In this document: positions 6,718 to 10,243 of the stretch, piece after piece
Layout: each line of letters begins with the position of its first letter
Numbering within the stretch: position 1 is the first letter of the stretch
Assembly: GCA_963974055.1 (NCBI GenBank)
Contig: CAXBCP010000068.1
Coordinates: forward strand, 1 to 10,243
DNA length: 10,243 nucleotides
Direction: 5' to 3'
DNA from: CAXBCP01 sp963974055
GTDB taxonomy: Bacteria > Pseudomonadota > Alphaproteobacteria > MPNO01 > UBA830
Position numbers and translations under genes: made by a program
The notes under the pieces: generated by a model
Told to the model about the DNA's origin: nothing
Databases searched by the model: none
The model's input: only the letters and a program-made list of their open reading frames with translations

Positions 6718-7776
6718 CTATTCCGCAGCTTCGGCCACCCGGCCCGTCCCGGGATCGTTCTCGTCGTCGATCATGGTGTTCAGGATGCGGATCGCCTGCA
6801 GCCCGCCGCCGTCATGGTTGATGTCGATCCGCGGCGCGGTGGTGCCGGAATCGATGTTTTCCTGCTGCAGGGAAATGATCTCGAGGTCTTCGAGAAACGC
6901 CTCGTGGACATTGGCGAACAGCAGGTCGGTGATCCACGGCTCGTCGAGGCGGAAATCGTGCGCCTGGGCCCAGAAGTAATGGGTCGTCTTGTCGGTTTCC
7001 GGCGTGATGGCGTTCAGGTTGCGCATGGTGAAGCCCTGCGACCGGTCGCCGTCGATGGCGCCCGTGCCCGCCTTGGCCGCGCCGACATCGAGCCGCACGA
7101 AGGCCGGCGGCGTCCACGTGATGTGCTGCCAGCGGTCGACATGGTCGTCCGCCGCGAAGCCGCCCGCCTTCTGGAAGAACGGCGGCGGGGTCGAATCCAT
7201 CACCCAGCGGGTCACCGTCACATGGCGGTCGCCGCGGTCGACCTTCATCGGCGTCTCGGCGACCGCGTCGGTGCCGAGCGTGGTCGCGTGGATGAACGAC
7301 AGATGCGACAGGTCGAGCAGGTTTTCGACCAGCAGCTTGTAATCGGCCTTCAGGTGCAGCAATTCGCCCTTGGCACGCCAGCCGGGATCGTCCATCCAGT
7401 GGAAATCCTCGATCTCGTCGGGATCGGCGAGCGCCGGGTCACCCATCCATATCCAGATCCACTGGTTGCGTTCGACCACGGGATAGGACCGCACGGCGCA
7501 TCCCGGCGGCACGCTGGCCTGGCCCGGCACGCGCACGCAGGCGCCCGTCGCATCGTATTCGAGCCCGTGATAGGGGCACTGGATGAAATCGCCGACCAGC
7601 TTGCCTTCCGACAGCGGCGCATGGCGGTGGGCGCATTTGTCCGCGAGCGCGACCGGCGTGCCGTCCTCCTGGCGGAAGAACACCACCGGCTCGTTCAGCA
7701 GGGTCCGGCGCAGCAGGTTCTGGCGGCCGACCTCGGTATCCCACGCGCCGACATACCAGGCATTTTTAAGAAACAT
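6718..7776 (-). CDS. Rieske non-haem iron oxygenase, vanillate O-demethylase (VanA)-type alpha subunit
   Basis: The 352-aa protein has the two-domain fold of Rieske oxygenases. The N-terminal [2Fe-2S] motif is Cys48-x-His50 then Cys67-x2-His70 (CPYHGLEYD). The catalytic domain shows the bridging Asp155 and iron ligands His158 and His163 in NLLDLSHLSFIH, with Asp297 in FLEDLEIISLQ the likely carboxylate ligand. The opening FLKNAWYVGAW and QQENID segment are typical of VanA/DdmC/TsaM-like members, which remove methyl groups from aryl ethers or hydroxylate aromatic acids using electrons from a separate reductase. No reductase or ferredoxin gene is nearby. The ATG has GGGAG about 9 bp upstream. 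It is divergent from the GFA/isomerase pair and convergent with the BI-1 gene. The family is certain, but vanillate itself as substrate is not shown; this clade takes many methoxylated or carboxylated aromatics. Confidence 0.92.
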   Translation of the reverse strand: MFLKNAWYVGAWDTEVGRQNLLRRTLLNEPVVFFRQEDGTPVALADKCAHRHAPLSEGKLVGDFIQCPYHGLEYDATGACVRVPGQASVPPGCAVRSYPVVERNQWIWIWMGDPALADPDEIEDFHWMDDPGWRAKGELLHLKADYKLLVENLLDLSHLSFIHATTLGTDAVAETPMKVDRGDRHVTVTRWVMDSTPPPFFQKAGGFAADDHVDRWQHITWTPPAFVRLDVGAAKAGTGAIDGDRSQGFTMRNLNAITPETDKTTHYFWAQAHDFRLDEPWITDLLFANVHEAFLEDLEIISLQQENIDSGTTAPRIDINHDGGGLQAIRILNTMIDDENDPGTGRVAEAAE

Positions 7777-7796
7777 CGGATTTCTCTCCCTAAAGC

Positions 7797-7808
7797 TTAG
7801 TTATCTAA
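7797..7808. promoter_or_regulatory. candidate operator, TTAG-N4-CTAA, at the expected transcription start of the Rieske gene
   Basis: A 4+4 bp inverted repeat, TTAG-TTAT-CTAA, lies just downstream of the expected start of the candidate promoter, where a repressor of the MarR or GntR type would block transcription. No regulator gene is present in the window. The short arms make chance occurrence quite possible. Confidence 0.22.
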
Positions 7809-7817
7809 TTACCGGCG

Positions 7818-7846
7818 ATCTTATCGCGGCGACGGTGCGGCTGCAA
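7818..7846 (-). promoter_or_regulatory. candidate sigma-70-type promoter for the Rieske oxygenase gene
   Basis: On the minus strand TTGCAG (7846-7841) and TAAGAT (7823-7818) are 17 bp apart, giving a start near 7811 and a leader of about 35 nt to the ATG at 7776. Both hexamers match consensus at four of six positions. The 184-bp divergent region to the GFA gene holds no open gene. Confidence 0.4.
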
Positions 7847-7960
7847 TTTCCCTGTCGGGACACGGCCATGCAATATCCGGTTACGTAGGACCCCGCGAGC
7901 CGCTAGGATCGGCGGCAAAATACGCATCGGCACACGCACCATACCACGAGGAGGAACACC

Positions 7961-8398
7961 ATGCCTGCACCCTATGCCGGCGGCTGCGGCTGCGGCGCGA
8001 TCCGCTACAGCGTCACGTCCGAACCGCTGATCTCGTATCTCTGCCACTGCACCGAATGCCAGCGCCGCACGTCGAGCGCGTTCGGCCTCAACTTCCAGAT
8101 CCCGGCGGAACACCTGGTCATCGAACAGGGCAGCCCGGCATCGCGCACCCGCAGGGCCGACAGCGGCAACGAGCTGGCGCTGAATTTCTGCGGCGACTGC
8201 GGCACGTCGCTGTTTTCGGTGCCCGCCGCACGGCCGAATATCCGCGTGATCTATGCCGGCACGCTGGACGACCCGTCCTGGGTGCCGGTGAAGCTGAACA
8301 TCTGGGCCGACAGCGCCCTGCCCTGGGTCCACATGGACCCGGCGATCGAAAAAATCGGCGGCCAGCCCAACATGGCCGACTATATCGGAAAGGTCTGA
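7961..8398 (+). CDS. GFA-family (glutathione-dependent formaldehyde-activating/CENP-V) zinc protein
   Basis: The 145-aa protein carries the full GFA pattern: GGCGCGAIRY (Cys9, Cys11), LCHCTECQRRTSSAF (Cys28, Cys30, Cys33) and FCGDCGTSLF (Cys77, Cys80), with the later cysteines expected to bind structural and catalytic zinc ions. The family is named for Gfa of Paracoccus, proposed to speed up formation of S-hydroxymethyl-glutathione from formaldehyde, though that activity has been disputed and most members are uncharacterised. The start is marked by a strong AGGAGG 7 bp before the ATG. The next gene begins 3 bp after its stop, so they form an operon. Being opposite a demethylase-type Rieske oxygenase, a role in one-carbon or formaldehyde handling is possible; this is inference. 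Confidence 0.9.
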   Translation: MPAPYAGGCGCGAIRYSVTSEPLISYLCHCTECQRRTSSAFGLNFQIPAEHLVIEQGSPASRTRRADSGNELALNFCGDCGTSLFSVPAARPNIRVIYAGTLDDPSWVPVKLNIWADSALPWVHMDPAIEKIGGQPNMADYIGKV

Positions 8399-8401
8399 CC
8401 G

Positions 8402-9130
8402 ATGACCGGCTCCGGGGCGAATTACGGCGACCGCGCCCGCATCGGCATGCTGCTGCCGTCGGTCAACCGCGCGGCGGAACCGCAGATCACGGCGATGCTG
8501 CCCCGCGGTGTGTCGCTGCACACCACCCGGCTGCGCCTGACGTCGAGCGACGACGACGCGATCGCCGAGATGGTGTCGGACGTCGAACGGGGCGCGCAGA
8601 TGCTGGCCGATGCCGGCGTCGACCTGATCGTGTTCCACTGCACGGCGGCGTCGATGTTCGCGCCCGGCTTCGACGACGGCATCATCGACCGCATCGAGGC
8701 GGCGACCGGCAGGCCCGCAACCTCGACCTCCAAGGGCTGCATCGAGGCGTTCGGCAAGTTCGGCGCGACCCGCATCACCCTGACCACGCCCTATGTCCAG
8801 GCGACCAACGACCGCGAAGTGGTGTTCCTGAAATCCCACGGCGTCGACGTGCTGTCGGAAACCGGCATGGGGATCACCGGCGACGGCGGCGCCATGCTGG
8901 CGGTCGAGCCCGAGGAATGGCGGCGCCGGGTCAACGCCCAGGACGCGGCGGAGTCCCAGGCCGCATTCATCAGCTGCACCGCCATCCGCGCGGTCGAGGC
9001 CATCGCCCCGATCGAGGCCGATATCGGCAAGCCGGTCGTGACGTCGAACCAGGCCATGGTGTGGCACGCGCTGAAGAAGCTCGGCATCGACGACATGCCG
9101 ACAGGCTACGGCCGCCTGATGGAGGGCTGA
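8402..9130 (+). CDS. Asp/Glu racemase superfamily protein, maleate cis-trans isomerase / arylmalonate decarboxylase-like
   Basis: The 242-aa protein fits the maleate isomerase/arylmalonate decarboxylase branch of the Asp/Glu racemase superfamily: the N-terminal RIGMLLPSVNRAAEPQ motif (13-28), VDLIVFHCTAASM with Cys80, and AAFISCTAIRAVEAI with Cys192. Maleate isomerases use both cysteines, one attacking the double bond; arylmalonate decarboxylases keep only the second. Having both here favours an isomerase (for example maleate to fumarate, the final step of nicotinate-type ring degradation) or a racemase, not a decarboxylase. SNQAMVWHALKKLGI near the C-terminus is also typical. It is the second gene of a pair with GFA, separated by 3 bp, with AAGG in the end of that gene as a likely ribosome site. 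Substrate remains open. Confidence 0.82.
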   Translation: MTGSGANYGDRARIGMLLPSVNRAAEPQITAMLPRGVSLHTTRLRLTSSDDDAIAEMVSDVERGAQMLADAGVDLIVFHCTAASMFAPGFDDGIIDRIEAATGRPATSTSKGCIEAFGKFGATRITLTTPYVQATNDREVVFLKSHGVDVLSETGMGITGDGGAMLAVEPEEWRRRVNAQDAAESQAAFISCTAIRAVEAIAPIEADIGKPVVTSNQAMVWHALKKLGIDDMPTGYGRLMEG

Positions 9131-9155
9131 CCGACAGGATTTGTCAGAAAGACGA

Positions 9156-9181
9156 ACCACCAAGGCACGAAGAACACCAAG
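9156..9181 (+). repeat. left arm of imperfect inverted repeat flanking the GxxExxY remnant
   Basis: The stretch reads ACCACCAAGGCACGAAG then AACACCAAG, an A/C/G-rich, T-free sequence unlike its surroundings. It recurs in inverted form on the other side of the remnant (9296-9316), with about 15 or 16 of 21 aligned bases the same. From memory, sequences of this AAGGCACGAAG type often lie beside GxxExxY genes; this needs checking. Confidence 0.55.
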
Positions 9182-9189
9182 AAGCAGCA

Positions 9190-9300
9190 CTAGTTCACCA
9201 TGCGCTTTATGCCGTCTTTAATGAGCGGCACGTTGAAATTGATCAATAGGCCGAGCCTCTTATCGGTCAGTTTCAAATACGTCAGGAGCTGGGCCTGGTG
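9190..9300 (-). pseudogene. C-terminal remnant of a GxxExxY-family (PD-(D/E)XK-like) protein
   Basis: Read on the minus strand, 36 sense codons and a TAG give a clear GxxExxY-family C-terminus: HQAQLLTYLKLTDKR, then LGLLINFNVPLIKDGIKRMVN. Full members are about 125 aa and begin with a GxxExxY motif (G(P)GLLExVY), with the core PD-(D/E)XK-like region in between; all of that is missing. Upstream the frame runs only to an in-frame TAA near 9322 and holds unrelated RRRKG-like residues and no start, so this is a truncated gene, not a small protein. The stretch is clearly lower in GC and uses TTG, CTA, ATA and ATT codons that the neighbours avoid, which points to foreign origin. It sits between the isomerase and aldolase genes, inside a pair of imperfect inverted repeats. 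Confidence 0.85.
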
Positions 9301-9316
9301 CCCTTTGCGTCTTCGT
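9296..9316 (-). repeat. right arm of imperfect inverted repeat flanking the GxxExxY remnant
   Basis: On the minus strand this reads ACGAAGACGC then AAAGGGCACCA, matching the left arm core at 9159-9179 with several substitutions. Its end, CACCA, coincides with the first codons (CAC CAG) of the recognisable GxxExxY reading frame, so the repeat runs straight into the gene remnant. Confidence 0.5.
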
Positions 9317-9344
9317 GTTTACTGGCTCCTCCGCGCGGCCGCCC

Positions 9345-10124
9345 CTATTCCCTGAAGTCGGGGTAGAGCCGTTCGGCCATGCGCAGGCAGGCCGGCCAGT
9401 CCTTGCCGCCGGCGAGACTGCCGCCTTCCTTCGTCACCTGGCCGGCGGCGAATTCGCAGGCTTTCTCGTCCGGGAAGTTGAGGTTCTCGTAGCCCGCCGA
9501 CAGGGCCGCGATCTGGCCGCGGCAGGCGAATTCGAGGAAATGGTGCATCACGAAGGCTTCGGCGACGGTTTCGCCCATCACCAGTGAGCCGTGATTGCGC
9601 AGCAGCGCGACGCGGTAGCCCTCGATATCCTTGAGCAGCGGGTCGCGCATGAACAGGTTGAATTCGAACCCCTGGAATTCGTGATAGGCGATGCGGTTGT
9701 GGAACCGCATGGCATGCTGGTTGACCGTCAGCAGGCCCCATTTCTGGGACGACACGCCCATGTTGGCTTCCGTGTGGGTGTGGAAGACGACGTTGATATC
9801 GGTGCGCGCCTGCAGCAGCCCGGCATGGATGATCAGCCCGCCGCCCTTCAGGTGGGGCGCGCCGGCGGTCAGCGGGTTGCCGTCGTAATCGTATTTCAGC
9901 AGGTTCGACGCCGTGACCTCCTCGAACATGATGTCGTGCGGCTTGATCAGGATATGGCCGTCTTCGCCCGGCACCCGGACCGACAGGTGGTTATAGGTCA
10001 GATCGCTGACGTAATAATGCGCGATCAGCCGGTAGGCGCAGGCGAGATCGACACGCGCCTTCCATTCCTCCGCGCTGACCTGGTCGCGGACCGAAACGTC
10101 TTCCTGGATTGCGGCGACAGCCAT
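9345..10124 (-). CDS. class II aldolase/adducin family protein
   Basis: The protein has the class II aldolase/adducin fold signature: RVDLACAYRLIAHY (24-37), YNHLSVRVP (44-52), zinc ligands His115 and His117 in VVFHTHTEANMG, and a third zinc ligand His178 in LLRNHGSLVMGETVAEAF. Such enzymes are zinc-dependent aldolases, dehydratases or decarboxylases of small sugar phosphates and hydroxy acids. The glutamate used as the acid/base in fuculose-phosphate aldolase (four residues before the conserved His, here His100) is replaced by Gly96, as in adducin-like members, so classic aldol cleavage is doubtful. The start taken is ATG 10124, giving 259 aa, because AAGGA lies 9 bp upstream; ATG 10151 (268 aa) lacks such a site. 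No partner gene on the same strand lies in the window. Substrate unknown. Confidence 0.87.
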   Translation of the reverse strand: MAVAAIQEDVSVRDQVSAEEWKARVDLACAYRLIAHYYVSDLTYNHLSVRVPGEDGHILIKPHDIMFEEVTASNLLKYDYDGNPLTAGAPHLKGGGLIIHAGLLQARTDINVVFHTHTEANMGVSSQKWGLLTVNQHAMRFHNRIAYHEFQGFEFNLFMRDPLLKDIEGYRVALLRNHGSLVMGETVAEAFVMHHFLEFACRGQIAALSAGYENLNFPDEKACEFAAGQVTKEGGSLAGGKDWPACLRMAERLYPDFRE

Positions 10125-10243
10125 GGCACTAATTCCTTCGTTTATTGTCATTTAGCGGGTTAAGGTCGTTTGAGAATGAGAGTGTCCCGTGGTGTTACGT
10201 TCGTCAATCCCGTGTATGATCGGCGGATGCTATCCGGCGCCGG

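Noticed and set aside
7805..9190. A 461-codon minus-strand frame opposite the GFA and isomerase genes
   Set aside because: Its product is His/Arg/Asp/Gly-rich and domain-free, while both opposite-strand genes carry intact catalytic motifs.
10152..10243. Possible promoter for the aldolase (TTGACG on the minus strand at 10207-10202) or the start of a divergent plus-strand gene at 10227
   Set aside because: No acceptable -10 hexamer lies at 16-18 bp from TTGACG, and only 17 bases of the possible plus-strand gene are in view with no ribosome site.
1..10243. CRISPR array, tRNA, integrase, transposase or phage genes
   Set aside because: None were seen on either strand; the only sign of mobility is the GxxExxY remnant with its flanking repeats.

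Overview
The window is gene-dense, high-GC chromosomal DNA. It most resembles an alphaproteobacterium, perhaps of the Rhodospirillales type; this is an inference from GC-rich codon use and the kind of proteins encoded, with no rRNA or marker gene to settle it. No rRNA, tRNA, CRISPR array or complete mobile element was seen.

Positions 1-5693 are a housekeeping and envelope block. On the minus strand, tesA-like esterase, a FIST-domain protein and thpR (RNA 2',3'-cyclic phosphodiesterase, cut by the window edge) form a tight co-directional run, probably one operon. Divergent from tesA on the plus strand is an ABC ATPase (ybbA type) followed by a large FtsX/MacB-like permease (ybbP type). The divergent tesA / ybbA-ybbP arrangement matches that known in E. 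coli and supports all three assignments. The start codons of tesA and ybbA are so close (overlapping in a CATG if the long tesA start is used) that the start of tesA is unsure.

Positions 5694-6717 hold a single-gene unit: an AT-richer leader with a short inverted repeat, a seven-helix Bax inhibitor-1/YccA family membrane protein, and a strong hairpin-plus-T-run terminator that also separates it from the convergent gene that follows.

Positions 6718-9130 look catabolic. A VanA-type Rieske oxygenase on the minus strand is divergent, over a 184-bp promoter region, from a GFA-family zinc protein and an Asp/Glu racemase superfamily protein (maleate isomerase/arylmalonate decarboxylase type, with two cysteines). 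The last two are 3 bp apart and so probably co-transcribed. Oxidative O-demethylation releases formaldehyde, so a GFA protein opposite a Rieske demethylase is a testable functional link, but the substrate is unknown and no reductase partner lies in the window.

Positions 9131-9344 contain a low-GC scar: the last 36 codons of a GxxExxY-family (PD-(D/E)XK-like) protein on the minus strand, flanked by imperfect inverted copies of a roughly 21-bp repeat. Positions 9345-10124 encode a class II aldolase/adducin family protein on the minus strand. I saw no clear evidence for a wholly new system; the best leads are the GxxExxY scar and the Rieske/GFA/isomerase cluster.
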